From Nitrosopumilaceae archaeon (GTDB lineage: Archaea > Thermoproteota > Nitrososphaeria > Nitrososphaerales > Nitrosopumilaceae), in NCBI GenBank assembly GCA_035631875.1, contig DASQHX010000009.1, positions 381,185 to 445,184 of the forward strand: a stretch of DNA of 64,000 nt, read 5' to 3'. Below are positions 1-7,895 of this stretch, in pieces (the first letter of the stretch is position 1; every line of letters starts with the position of its first letter). Under the pieces are notes generated by a model. That model was not told the origin of the DNA and did not search any database. It saw only the letters and a program-made list of their open reading frames with translations. A program made the translations under genes and the position numbers.

Positions 1-412
1 GTGTTCCTGTAGATGTCTCATTATAGACTACATAGAATGCCTTTACATCCTTGTTGTTATCAAAAGCCTCTTTTACTTGATCAAAAGTAGCATTTTCTCC
101 AAAAGGAGTTGTAAGTCTTATGACGTTTGCTCCTTGCCATTCTAGCATTGTAGCTAGTCTACTGCTAAATTCTCCGTTTACAGGAATTATTACTTTATCT
201 CCTTTTTTTATTAGATTTACAACTGATGCTTCTACTGCTCCAGTTCCTGAAGCAGTTAATGCAACAATGTCATGCGAGGTTTGAAAGACCTTTTGTGTTT
301 TTTCTATAACATCAGTGTATAGCTTAACAAAATCTTTGCTCCTATGATTTATTGTAGGAGTAAACATCGCACGGGTAACTCTTTCGGGAACGTTTGTTGG
401 CCCCGGCAACAT
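1..412 (-). CDS. Class V aminotransferase (alanine/serine-glyoxylate type), N-terminal part
   Basis: The gene reads leftward and is cut by the window edge, so only about 137 N-terminal residues are visible. The start LPGPTNVPERV, the stretch NHRSKDF and the segment TASGTGAVEA match the N-terminal part of PLP-dependent alanine-glyoxylate / serine-pyruvate aminotransferases. The PLP-binding lysine lies outside the window, so the substrate cannot be judged. I place the start at the ATG at 412; an in-frame TTG at 427 would add five residues and is equally possible. It is followed on the same strand, further upstream, by nadM, but a gap of about 58 bases separates them. Confidence 0.85.
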   Translation of the reverse strand, partial: MLPGPTNVPERVTRAMFTPTINHRSKDFVKLYTDVIEKTQKVFQTSHDIVALTASGTGAVEASVVNLIKKGDKVIIPVNGEFSSRLATMLEWQGANVIRLTTPFGENATFDQVKEAFDNNKDVKAFYVVYNETSTGT

Positions 413-469
413 AACCAAATATTCCAAATAAATTCTCCAATCTTAACGATTAGGAACCACTATTTATAA

Positions 470-967
470 TTACAGAATTTTTGAGAGTCGTCTTTCTGCA
501 TCTATTTTTAATAGTATGTTTTTAGTTCCTTCTGGCACAAGTTCCATCCAGTTTATTCCCATTGCTATCATTTCACGAATATTGGTTCCAGAGATCACCT
601 CCCTTTGTAACAGAGGCACTGGAATAATCTTGATTCCACGTTTTTGATAAAGTGCTATTGTAAAATCATCATTTGAGAATACCACATCATATTTTGGTAC
701 AATAGAATCAACGTGCTGTGTCCACTTTGCATGATCATCGACGTCTGGAATATAAAATATCTGAACTCTGTTTAAGGTGAATTTATCTAAAGAAGATAGT
801 ATCATTTCCTTTCTTTCATCAGCAGAAAATGGATTTCTTTTTTCATTATTTTTATTTGAGCTGCCTATACCTATCCAAAGATTCTCTACTTGAGAGAGTC
901 CAAAATTTACTGCTGCGAGATGTCCTTTATGAAAAGGTTGGAATCTGCCAATTAAGAGACCATTCAT
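470..967 (-). CDS. nadM: Nicotinamide-nucleotide adenylyltransferase (archaeal NadM type)
   Basis: This 165-residue protein makes NAD from NMN and ATP in the cytoplasm. It shows the nucleotidyltransferase signature GRFQPFHKGH at residues 7-16, the conserved SSNKNN segment near residue 37 and the closing ISGTNIR motif at 125-131, which together bind ATP. Length and layout fit archaeal NadM. It is transcribed leftward and diverges from the RNA cyclase gene, the two start codons being separated by about 67 bases that must hold both promoters. Confidence 0.95.
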   Translation of the reverse strand: MNGLLIGRFQPFHKGHLAAVNFGLSQVENLWIGIGSSNKNNEKRNPFSADERKEMILSSLDKFTLNRVQIFYIPDVDDHAKWTQHVDSIVPKYDVVFSNDDFTIALYQKRGIKIIPVPLLQREVISGTNIREMIAMGINWMELVPEGTKNILLKIDAERRLSKIL

Positions 968-1034
968 AATAAAAATTGATTTTAATTCTTTAAAAAACTA
1001 TCATTACTTATACGGCTAGACAATTCAATTGTTT

Positions 1035-2063
1035 ATGGAGCTTCTAAAAATAGACGGGTCATACGGTGAAGGCGGCGGTCAGATAATTCGAACTGCGGTA
1101 ACACTTTCATCAATAACTGGAACACCAATAGAAATTGAAAACATACGTAAGGGCAGAGATGTTCCCGGTTTAAGGCCACAGCATCTTACTGGAATTAAAA
1201 TTCTTGCAAAAATTTGTAATGGCAAAGTAGATGGATTACATATTGGATCAACTATGCTTAGATTTTTTCCTTCAAAGATTAAAGATTCTACTTTAAAAGA
1301 AAATGTGGGAACTGCAGGAAGCATTCCACTAATTTTACAGATTTTAATTCCTGCAGTAGCTATCTCTAAAAAACATTTGAAATTATCAATCATAGGTGGC
1401 ACAGATGTTGCATGGAGTCCAACAAGTAACTATACCAAATTTGTTTTGAAAGAAGCATATTCTAGAATTGGAATTAATTTTTCTATGGATATTAAAAAGC
1501 GAGGGTATTATCCAAAGGGCGGTGGACTTGTCGATGTACAAGTATTGCCTTTTGAAAAAATCAAGCCTATTTCTCTTCTAAAAAGAACTATAAAAAAAAT
1601 AATGCTTCTTTGTTCATATTCCATGTTATCAAAAGAATTAATTGAAAATGAGGTAAACGAAGCCAGAAGAATTTTTGAAAGTAAAGGCATGTCCTGTGAT
1701 TACGAGATAAAGAATGAACCTACATTAGATAAAGGATGTTCACTCTTAGCTTTTGGACACGATGATAGTTCAATCATTGGTTCTGATGCAATATATGATA
1801 AAGGTATGAAAGGAATTGGACAGACTGTAGCAGACAGATTTTTAGAGTCGAATTTAGGAGTGGATCACTTTCTTTCAGATATGCTTGTGATTCCTCTGGC
1901 CTTGATTAATGAGACTTCGGTCTTTAGAGTAAACAAAATTACAAAACACCTAGAGACAAACCTTTTTGTCACTTCAAAAATTACCAACTGCAAGTACGGA
2001 ATAGGAAAATTAGATGATGGGTTTGAGGTCAGAATAAAGGGAAATTCAGATGCCGGAATGTAG
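1035..2063 (+). CDS. rtcA: RNA 3'-terminal phosphate cyclase
   Basis: RtcA converts an RNA 3'-phosphate to a 2',3'-cyclic phosphate using ATP, through an enzyme-AMP intermediate. The family hallmarks are present: DGSYGEGGGQIIRTA near the N-terminus, LRPQHL, GGTDVAWSPT and a C-terminal VADRFLESN-V-HFLSDML segment containing the histidine expected to carry AMP. At about 342 residues it is full length. The ATG at 1035 is preferred to an in-frame TTG two codons upstream. Its last 18 bases overlap the 3' end of the convergent membrane-protein gene. Confidence 0.95.
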   Translation: MELLKIDGSYGEGGGQIIRTAVTLSSITGTPIEIENIRKGRDVPGLRPQHLTGIKILAKICNGKVDGLHIGSTMLRFFPSKIKDSTLKENVGTAGSIPLILQILIPAVAISKKHLKLSIIGGTDVAWSPTSNYTKFVLKEAYSRIGINFSMDIKKRGYYPKGGGLVDVQVLPFEKIKPISLLKRTIKKIMLLCSYSMLSKELIENEVNEARRIFESKGMSCDYEIKNEPTLDKGCSLLAFGHDDSSIIGSDAIYDKGMKGIGQTVADRFLESNLGVDHFLSDMLVIPLALINETSVFRVNKITKHLETNLFVTSKITNCKYGIGKLDDGFEVRIKGNSDAGM

Positions 2064-2540
2064 TAATGCTGCCATAAGCAATATGGCTATAGAAACAATA
2101 ACCATAATTCTGCCAAGAGAAATTATTTTTGAGCGAAGTTTTTGAACTATTTCTGGCAACATTTCTTTTGATTCTATTTTTTTCTCAATTTCAGTCCGAA
2201 TTATCCTAACATGAATAGCAAACATCACAAGCAAGGAAATTACAAGAATTATCTTTATTACAAGTATTATTCCATAATTTGTAGAAAACAAAAATTCTGG
2301 TCTGCTTAGAATATTAGATGAGCTATAAAGTCCAGTAGCAATCAAAATTGCTAAGGATGGAATTGCAATCTTGTTAAATTTTCTTCCAACCCGAATCATT
2401 ATTGCTACTCTTTCTTCTACTGATTCTGAGATTGTCTTCAACAATGGTGCCAAAACAATTCCGATAAAAATGGATCCTCCTACCCATATGGAAGCAGAAA
2501 CAAGATGTGCCCACATCAGTATGGCATCCAAAACTGGCAT
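2046..2540 (-). CDS. Four-helix membrane protein resembling the CopD / DUF2269 group
   Basis: A 164-residue integral membrane protein with four predicted helices, at about residues 5-30, 55-75, 87-110 and 140-160. The opening MWAHLVSASIWVGGSIF, with a histidine and a tryptophan in the first helix, is typical of the copper-resistance CopD / DUF2269-like family. No fixed substrate can be read from the sequence, and copper handling is only a family-based possibility. It is convergent with and overlaps rtcA by 18 bases. Confidence 0.7.
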   Translation of the reverse strand: MPVLDAILMWAHLVSASIWVGGSIFIGIVLAPLLKTISESVEERVAIMIRVGRKFNKIAIPSLAILIATGLYSSSNILSRPEFLFSTNYGIILVIKIILVISLLVMFAIHVRIIRTEIEKKIESKEMLPEIVQKLRSKIISLGRIMVIVSIAILLMAALLHSGI

Positions 2541-2624
2541 TGTCAGTATATTCTATTATTACAAGTAATATCTATTCGGATCCGGAGAAGGTTTTTTAAT
2601 TCTATAGAACCCGTAGCTGTTGAA

Positions 2625-3122
2625 TTGGTTAGTAGAGGTCGTGTTGTTATATTTAGTGCATTTGCTGGATTAGGAGTTTTGATGCTTGGTTTGGTTTTAT
2701 TTGCAAACTCTGGTCAGGATGTTCTCAAGCAAGTAAACATAGATTTGGCTGGTGTAAAGTTAATTGATGTAGACAAGATAAACAATCGAGCTCATCTTGA
2801 AGTATTGTTTAATGTAACAAACCCTACCACCATAACATCAACCATTCCTTCTATCAATTACGATTTATTTGTAAATGGTAAACATCTTGGAAGTGGTCAT
2901 TATAGTACTGAGGATATTGCCATGGCTGGAAGAGCACCACTGTTCCCTAGTAGCACAGTGACATTTACCAATACGTTTGAGCTTGTAGATACTGAACAAA
3001 TCTCTAATGAATACCAATCCATCATAAGCGGTCAACCAGTTAGCTACAAGGTAACTGGTCAGGTAACTGTAGAGTCAGCATGGACTCTAATTACAAGAGA
3101 TTTTGAATCTACATTTGGCTAA
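2625..3122 (+). CDS. LEA14-like (WHy domain) membrane-anchored protein
   Basis: After a hydrophobic anchor at about residues 7-27, the rest is a single beta-sandwich of the LEA14/WHy type: a FNVTNPT segment, then YDLFVNGKHLGSG, then the VTGQVTVES strand near the C-terminus. I chose TTG at 2625 because it places the anchor at the N-terminus; a longer reading from 2505 would start inside the promoter and antisense to the upstream gene. A paralogue with the same plan lies at 8516. The role is unknown; archaeal homologues are generally extracytoplasmic. Confidence 0.75.
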   Translation: MVSRGRVVIFSAFAGLGVLMLGLVLFANSGQDVLKQVNIDLAGVKLIDVDKINNRAHLEVLFNVTNPTTITSTIPSINYDLFVNGKHLGSGHYSTEDIAMAGRAPLFPSSTVTFTNTFELVDTEQISNEYQSIISGQPVSYKVTGQVTVESAWTLITRDFESTFG

Positions 3123-3517
3123 TTTAGGCCCCAGCTAGTCTTTGTTTTTGGTTTTATTTTAACAAAGGGTGCTTCTCCTTCTTTCCAAGGATTATCTCTG
3201 ACCCATGAAAATTTTTTATAAAAAATTTCATACAATCGTTTGTATTCTGAACCCTTTTCAATAAATTCTGTTATTCCCTGTACGATTACGGCCTTATGTT
3301 TCCCAGACGTGTAAATGTCTACAGTTATTGCTATTTTGTTATTTTGTTGAAGATTGGAATGTTTTTTTGTATCATAATCTGTTGCCAGATAAAAAAGGTC
3401 ATCTTCAAAATAATATGTAACTGGAACAACATGTGGTATGTTATCATGAGAGGTTGCCATTCTACATGCTTCGTTATTTTGTAAAAACTCTATTTCCTTT
3501 TTGGTAAATTTGATCAT
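3119..3517 (-). CDS. Pyridoxamine 5'-phosphate oxidase-fold flavin-binding protein
   Basis: This 132-residue protein has the split-barrel plan of small PPOX-class proteins: CRMATSHDNIPHVVPVTYYF at the start, then LFYLATDYDTKKHSNL and KIAITVDIY. Proteins of this class bind FMN or F420, and the substrate cannot be told from sequence. Its stop overlaps the stop of the convergent LEA14-like gene by 4 bases. The tRNA-Val gene follows upstream on the same strand. Confidence 0.8.
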   Translation of the reverse strand: MIKFTKKEIEFLQNNEACRMATSHDNIPHVVPVTYYFEDDLFYLATDYDTKKHSNLQQNNKIAITVDIYTSGKHKAVIVQGITEFIEKGSEYKRLYEIFYKKFSWVRDNPWKEGEAPFVKIKPKTKTSWGLN

Positions 3518-3552
3518 TAATGCTAGTCATAAAATTATAGAATAAAAACAGA

Positions 3553-3626
3553 TGGGCCGAGAGAGATTTGAACTCTCGACCACCGCCGTGTCAGGGCGGT
3601 ATCCTAACCAACTAGACGATCGGCCC
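3553..3626 (-). tRNA. tRNA-Val (anticodon GAC)
   Basis: The reverse strand folds into a complete cloverleaf: a 7-bp acceptor stem GGGCCGA/TCGGCCC, a D arm with TTGGTTAGGA, an anticodon stem CCGCC/GGCGG with loop CTGACAC (anticodon GAC at positions 34-36), and a T arm AGAGTTCAAATCTCT. The discriminator base is A and no CCA is encoded, so it depends on the CCA-adding enzyme present at 56018. No intron is seen. Confidence 0.93.
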
Positions 3627-3712
3627 GTTAAAATACGACTCTTCTTGTAGGCGTTATTAACGTTTAATTTGAGAAAACAAGAATAATATGCATTGTTACT
3701 GGTGAGTGTTTT

Positions 3713-4423
3713 ATGAATGAAGAATTCTCTCAAGATGAAAAAAATGGTTTTTACAAAGCAGTTTTTTCAAGACGAGATGTGAGATCTCATTTTATACCAG
3801 AACCAATTGATGACAAGACTCTGTCTAAAATTCTAAATGCGGCGCATCATGCACCATCTGTCGGTTTTTCGCAGCCATGGAACTTTATTCTGATAAAAGA
3901 TGTCGAGACTAGAAAAAAAGTAAAAGAATCATTTGATAATGAAAGAAAACGCTCTGCAACTCTTGTTGAGGATCCAAAGAGAACAAAATATCTTTCCTTA
4001 AGGTTAGAAGGAATTTTGTCTTCAGCAGTAAATGTCTGTGTAACATATGATCCTACAAAGTTTGGCCCTTTTGTAATAGGAAGATCAAGTATTCCTGAAA
4101 CAGGAATTTACAGCGTGTGTTGTGCAATACAAAATCTTTGGCTTGCTGCAAGAACAGAAGGCATTGGGCTTGGTTGGGTCAGCATACTTTCAAATGATGA
4201 TCTGAAAAAAATTCTTGAAATACCAGAGCATGTTGTTCCTATTGCATACTTGTGTCTTGGTCATGTTTCAAAATTTGCAGAAAAACCAGATCTAGAAGCA
4301 GCTGGTTGGCTTCCACGACTTGATTTGAAAGATGTCGTATTTTATGAAAAATGGAATAGTCTTGATGATCCAACCTGGAATCAAATCAGACAGATGATAG
4401 TTTCAAATCTTGATTACGCTTAA
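3713..4423 (+). CDS. bluB: 5,6-Dimethylbenzimidazole synthase (BluB)
   Basis: BluB splits reduced FMN with oxygen to give 5,6-dimethylbenzimidazole, the lower ligand of cobalamin. The 236-residue nitroreductase-fold protein shows FSRRDVRSHFIPEPI near residue 18, HHAPSVGFSQPWNF near residue 45 and the GLGWVSI segment in the second half, as in characterised BluB proteins. It stands alone, not in a cobalamin operon. Two other cobalamin genes (13621, 30714) are elsewhere in the window. Its presence fits the known ability of Nitrososphaerota to make true cobalamin. Confidence 0.9.
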   Translation: MNEEFSQDEKNGFYKAVFSRRDVRSHFIPEPIDDKTLSKILNAAHHAPSVGFSQPWNFILIKDVETRKKVKESFDNERKRSATLVEDPKRTKYLSLRLEGILSSAVNVCVTYDPTKFGPFVIGRSSIPETGIYSVCCAIQNLWLAARTEGIGLGWVSILSNDDLKKILEIPEHVVPIAYLCLGHVSKFAEKPDLEAAGWLPRLDLKDVVFYEKWNSLDDPTWNQIRQMIVSNLDYA

Positions 4424-4448
4424 ATTGTTAACAAGACTGATTTTTTCT

Positions 4449-4541
4449 GGGCTCGTAGCGCAGAGTCTTATTGACGCGCAACATGGATAGCGCAGTAGCC
4501 TCCTAAGTTACAGGTCGAGGGATCGAAGCCCTCCGAGCCCG
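4449..4541 (+). tRNA. tRNA-Arg (anticodon CCT) with an 18-nt insertion in the D arm
   Basis: The acceptor stem (4449-4455 with 4534-4540), the anticodon stem GTAGC/GTTAC around loop CTCCTAA (anticodon CCT at 4502-4504) and the T stem GAGGG/CCCTC are all present. The D region is 18 nt too long. GCGC occurs three times, at 4458, 4476 and 4490. Removing either of the two 18-nt units from the first to the second GCGC gives the same 75-nt tRNA with a normal 10-nt D loop containing GG. I infer a small non-canonical intron; a good bulge-helix-bulge was not found by eye. The T loop starts with A rather than T, which is also unusual. Confidence 0.85.
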
Positions 4542-4575
4542 CTTTATTACAGTATTTAGATGAAATTACGAATTC

Positions 4576-4986
4576 TTAGGTTGTAGTTGGAGCAGTTATA
4601 GCATAAACTGTTTTGAAGATGTCAACAGTGTAATCTCCCTGAAAAATATTAATCACGTTATTACCATCTACAGATTTAATTCTAAAATAGTGTTCGTATG
4701 AACCATCATTTTTCACATCTACTTGGGCAAAATAAACTGGTTTACCATTTTGATAAATCTGAACTACTACTGGATATCCTGGTACAGCGTCTGTTACTGT
4801 GCCCCAAACACAACCAAATGGAAGTTTGTTATCAGCTGGAATATGCATGTACACTATTGATTTTTCTAATTGAATATTGTCATTGGCAATTAATTTTGGA
4901 TCCCATTGGACTCCTTGTGATACAGAGCTCAGGCTTGGCAATAATAGTAAAATAATTCCTACCGCCATACCAAGCACATATTTCAT
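4576..4986 (-). CDS. Small exported protein of unknown function
   Basis: The 136-residue product begins with a signal peptide (MKYVLGMAVGIILLLLPSL, cleavage probably near residues 20-24). The mature part looks like one beta-sandwich domain with the pattern GTVTDAVPGYPVVVQIYQNG, then FAQVDVKNDGSYEHYFRI, resembling surface adhesion or carboxypeptidase-regulatory-type folds. No anchor is visible at the C-terminus, so it is probably secreted. I do not recognise a specific family. Confidence 0.7.
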   Translation of the reverse strand: MKYVLGMAVGIILLLLPSLSSVSQGVQWDPKLIANDNIQLEKSIVYMHIPADNKLPFGCVWGTVTDAVPGYPVVVQIYQNGKPVYFAQVDVKNDGSYEHYFRIKSVDGNNVINIFQGDYTVDIFKTVYAITAPTTT

Positions 4987-5042
4987 AAATTCTCTTTTGA
5001 AAAAGTTACATATTAAGATGACGCATAATTAGTGTATATCAA

Positions 5043-5162
5043 TTGGTACCAGAAGAGAAATTAAATGATGGATGTCGTTGTCATTGCCATTTCGGCGGTG
5101 CAGTAAGCTGTCCTGGCTGTAAAGAAAATCACGGAAAGATTAACTGTTCACATTGTAAATAA
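5043..5162 (+). CDS. 39-residue cysteine/histidine-rich mini-protein
   Basis: A TTG-initiated frame encodes 39 residues with CRCHCHFGG in the first half and CPGCKENHG plus CSHC in the second: seven cysteines and four histidines in total, a zinc-ribbon-like density. The only in-frame start is the TTG at 5043, as a stop lies eight codons upstream. The stop TAA abuts the stop of the convergent membrane protein. The spacing of the Cys pairs argues for a real metal-binding peptide rather than chance, but there is no homology evidence here. Confidence 0.6.
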   Translation: MVPEEKLNDGCRCHCHFGGAVSCPGCKENHGKINCSHCK

Positions 5163-5609
5163 TTATTTTCTCTTTGAGTTTTCCTTTGCTGCTAGTGCTT
5201 TTAGATTTGCAAGCTCTGTCTTGAGGGCTTCTATTTGTACAAGGGTCTGCAGGCTAGCAATCTCATTTTTTAGGTTTTCAATCTCACTATCTTTATTTTT
5301 TACAGTGTTTCGTAATTCATCTAACTCTGCACCAAGTGTAACTTTGGCTTGTTTGATTTGATTTGAAGTTATCTGTACTGTTTGTTGATGATTATTAGTG
5401 TTGACTAGCTTTTTTTTTTCTTCATGACCGTAGCCGCCCTTCGTAATATAGTCAGCACTCTTTTGTGCTAACCAGCATATTACAACAAGAAACCATGCGG
5501 CTGCGATGAATACTATCATAGCAAAGTGTGTTGCGTCAGGGAGCACAAAGTATAGCCCTGTAAGAGCAGATGCAAGACAAGTAACTACTATTGTAGGAAT
5601 GTGCCCCAT
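5163..5609 (-). CDS. Two-helix membrane protein with C-terminal coiled coil
   Basis: Residues 5-25 and 28-48 form two adjacent membrane helices. After a short lysine-rich linker, residues from about 75 to the end form a heptad-like coiled coil (LRNTVKNKDSEIENLKNEI and similar). The long cytoplasmic coil suggests oligomerisation or a scaffold role; no enzymatic motif is seen. It ends exactly next to the convergent mini-protein. Confidence 0.65.
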   Translation of the reverse strand: MGHIPTIVVTCLASALTGLYFVLPDATHFAMIVFIAAAWFLVVICWLAQKSADYITKGGYGHEEKKKLVNTNNHQQTVQITSNQIKQAKVTLGAELDELRNTVKNKDSEIENLKNEIASLQTLVQIEALKTELANLKALAAKENSKRK

Positions 5610-5692
5610 AATTTTATCACATGATTCCTAGAATATAACGGTAATGGAAATTATCAGATCTAAAATACATATTATAAAAAGGAAAGATTTTG

Positions 5693-5929
5693 CTAGTCGG
5701 TACTAGTATCTTTATCGCCTGATCCAAGTTTTGGAACCTCAGACTGCAAAATCTGAATTTTTTGTAAAAGTTCATTTCGTAGATCTCGTGCTACTCGCCT
5801 TACTGTTGGTCTTGGAACACCAAGCTCTTCGACCACTTTGGTATAGATATCTTGTTTGTCTGTAAGGCCCTTGTCAAGCAACGAGTTTATGGCTTGTTTA
5901 ATATTTGTGCTTTGAGTAGAGCGATTCAC
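5693..5929 (-). CDS. Small helix-turn-helix DNA-binding protein
   Basis: The 78-residue product contains a compact helical DNA-binding domain: residues 8-20 (IKQAINSLLDKGL), then DIYTKVVEELGVPRPTVRRVARDLR, which reads as a helix-turn-helix with PRPTVRRVARDLR as recognition helix. A short acidic tail follows. It is probably a transcription or nucleoid factor. It is followed upstream by a 340-base gap containing a strong hairpin. Confidence 0.7.
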   Translation of the reverse strand: MNRSTQSTNIKQAINSLLDKGLTDKQDIYTKVVEELGVPRPTVRRVARDLRNELLQKIQILQSEVPKLGSGDKDTSTD

Positions 5930-6030
5930 GTTTTGTATTTTTCAGATCTTCTATATAAGACTGTTACTATCTTTTTTGTATTACTTTCATATTTAAAAAA
6001 TGGAAAAATTTTGATTACATAAGAAGATTT

Positions 6031-6060
6031 TTCTTGGTTCAATCTTGTTTGAACCAGGAA
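6031..6060. other. Perfect-looking RNA hairpin in a 340-base intergenic gap
   Basis: The arms TTCTTGGTTCAA and TTGAACCAGGAA pair over 12 positions (one G-U) around the 6-nt loop TCTTGT. It lies in the gap between the divergent HTH gene (start 5929) and the cyclophilin gene (start 6278). The rest of this gap is A+T-rich and shows no reading frame I can support. The hairpin could be part of a small RNA, a terminator-like element or a DNA operator for the neighbouring HTH protein; the sequence does not decide. Confidence 0.5.
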
Positions 6061-6277
6061 TAATTATCAAAAGTAACATGTTGGGCTTATCTATTGTTAG
6101 ATTGTTTTGGTAATTATAAGTCTTGGAATTTTTTGATTCATTTTTGTGATAATTAGATTATTTGGTATAATTTCTTCAGTATTAACAGTGACTTGTATTT
6201 ACAATAACAAAGGGGCATCTTAACATAAACAATTGTGAAGAAAGATTCTTATGATTAAATGACCAAGTTTGAAGAAA

Positions 6278-6757
6278 ATGCCCAAGGCTACGATAGAGAC
6301 TACTTTTGGTAAGATAGTTTTCGATCTTTTACCAGATCTTGCACCTGAAACGGTAAGAAATTTCACAAAACTTGCAAAGGGCTCCTTCTACGATGGAACG
6401 TTATTTCACAGGGTTATTCCAGGATTCATGATTCAAGGCGGAGATCCCAATACCAAAAAACCAGATAAAAGTAAGTGGGGTACAGGTGGTCCAGGCCATA
6501 CTATCAAAGCCGAATTTAGTTCCAAATCTCATCTTCGTGGAATAGTTTCTATGGCTCGTGCAATGGATCCTAATAGCGCTGGCTCGCAATTTTTCATAGT
6601 TACAACAGATAGTACTTTTCTTGATAAACAGTATACCGTCTTTGGCAGAGTGACAGAAGGTATGGATGTAGCAGACAAAATAGTGAATTTGCCACGAGAC
6701 AAAAATGATTGCCCGCATCAGGAAGCAAAAATGCTTCATGTAACAATATCAGAATAG
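6278..6757 (+). CDS. Cyclophilin-type peptidyl-prolyl cis-trans isomerase
   Basis: The single-domain cyclophilin of about 159 residues catalyses proline isomerisation during protein folding. It shows FHRVIPGFMIQGGDP with the catalytic arginine, the SMAR.MDPNSAGSQFFI segment and FGRVTEGMDV. There is no signal peptide, so it acts in the cytoplasm. The ATG at 6278 is preferred to an in-frame TTG three codons earlier. A parvulin-type isomerase lies at 20649. Confidence 0.93.
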   Translation: MPKATIETTFGKIVFDLLPDLAPETVRNFTKLAKGSFYDGTLFHRVIPGFMIQGGDPNTKKPDKSKWGTGGPGHTIKAEFSSKSHLRGIVSMARAMDPNSAGSQFFIVTTDSTFLDKQYTVFGRVTEGMDVADKIVNLPRDKNDCPHQEAKMLHVTISE

Positions 6758-6767
6758 GAATAATGAA

Positions 6768-7679
6768 TTGAGAAAATTACTTTCAATTTTAATAATGTCA
6801 TTAATGCTTTTATCAATGTCACAAGTTTTTGGTCAGGAATTAACAATGGGACAAAATCCGGTGGAAGACATTAAAATTGTACTTGATGAAAGCGGAACAG
6901 CTCATGTGACACATTTTGTTAAAGGTAACAGTGCAGTGGCAATTCAAGTAATTACAGTAAAAGGAAATATGACAAACTTTTCTGTAACAGATCAAAATGG
7001 CAATTCCGTACAATATTTTAGTGTAGCCACAGCTCAAAAATCAGTATTGTTTCCTCCCACATCAAGAAATATGACTATAATCAAATATGATCTAACAAAT
7101 GCCGTAACTCAAATTAATGGCGTTTGGGAATGGAATTATACAGAACCATCTGATGCGGGTTATACAGACTTTTACTTCCCAAAAGGAGCTGACACGATTT
7201 GGGCCAATCATAGACCAGTTTATCTAGGTGATCATGGACTTAGACAACACGGTAATGGTTTTACTTTAGACTATATTATCAATGAACCAGTCACTTTACA
7301 AAATGTAGAATGGCAAAATAGTAATTTCATAGTAGGTATACAAACTCTTTCAGATTTGGGTCCTTATACATTTGACCAATCAGCAAAAGCATATTCATTT
7401 GATATCAATAAACCACATTCATTTGTAACAGTAATAATGCCACAGAAGCTTTTATGGGCCAATGAATTCCAAGGAAAGCTTAATGGTAATGGTACTTTAA
7501 CCAACACGTTTTACAAAAATGGAACTCATATTTGGATTGGATTACATCCATCTAAAGCTGGCACAATTCAGTTAACGGGTACAACTGCAATTCCTGAATT
7601 TCCATTATTTGTGCCGTTGGTCATAGGAATCACTGTTGTAATTGCATTACAGTTCAGAAACCGCCTAAATTTCAACTAG
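6768..7679 (+). CDS. Exported protein with PEF-type C-terminal sorting signal
   Basis: The 303-residue product has an N-terminal signal peptide (about residues 1-22) and ends with IPEFP followed by a hydrophobic helix and a short RNRLNFN tail. This is the tripartite PEF/PEFG-CTERM arrangement processed by archaeosortases. The middle is a beta-rich ectodomain of unknown function. It starts with TTG 10 bases after the cyclophilin stop, so the two may be co-transcribed. It is predicted to be anchored on the outer cell surface. Confidence 0.75.
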   Translation: MRKLLSILIMSLMLLSMSQVFGQELTMGQNPVEDIKIVLDESGTAHVTHFVKGNSAVAIQVITVKGNMTNFSVTDQNGNSVQYFSVATAQKSVLFPPTSRNMTIIKYDLTNAVTQINGVWEWNYTEPSDAGYTDFYFPKGADTIWANHRPVYLGDHGLRQHGNGFTLDYIINEPVTLQNVEWQNSNFIVGIQTLSDLGPYTFDQSAKAYSFDINKPHSFVTVIMPQKLLWANEFQGKLNGNGTLTNTFYKNGTHIWIGLHPSKAGTIQLTGTTAIPEFPLFVPLVIGITVVIALQFRNRLNFN

Positions 7680-7700
7680 GTTATTAGGTGTATTCCATAA

Positions 7701-7895
7701 ATGAATTCTATGCAATGTGGCTGTCATTGTATAAAATGCGGAAGTACTGATCTAAAATCAGAACAGGTAGGCAAGATTGAAAGTGATGGGTATTTTGATA
7801 TGCATCATACATGTAGAAAATGTAATGTTCATTTTGACCACTTGGAAGGAGATGTATTTGATTCCTGCAAAGTTTGTGGTTACAAATCTAGCTGA
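7701..7895 (+). CDS. Small zinc-ribbon protein
   Basis: The 64-residue protein carries four metal-binding pairs: CHC-KC around residues 8-13, CRKC at 38-41 and CKVC at 55-58, with further C6 and HH at 35-36. This is enough for one or two zinc ribbons. The function is unknown; similar small zinc proteins are common in archaea. Its stop overlaps the 3' end of the convergent gene by 8 bases. Confidence 0.7.
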   Translation: MNSMQCGCHCIKCGSTDLKSEQVGKIESDGYFDMHHTCRKCNVHFDHLEGDVFDSCKVCGYKSS

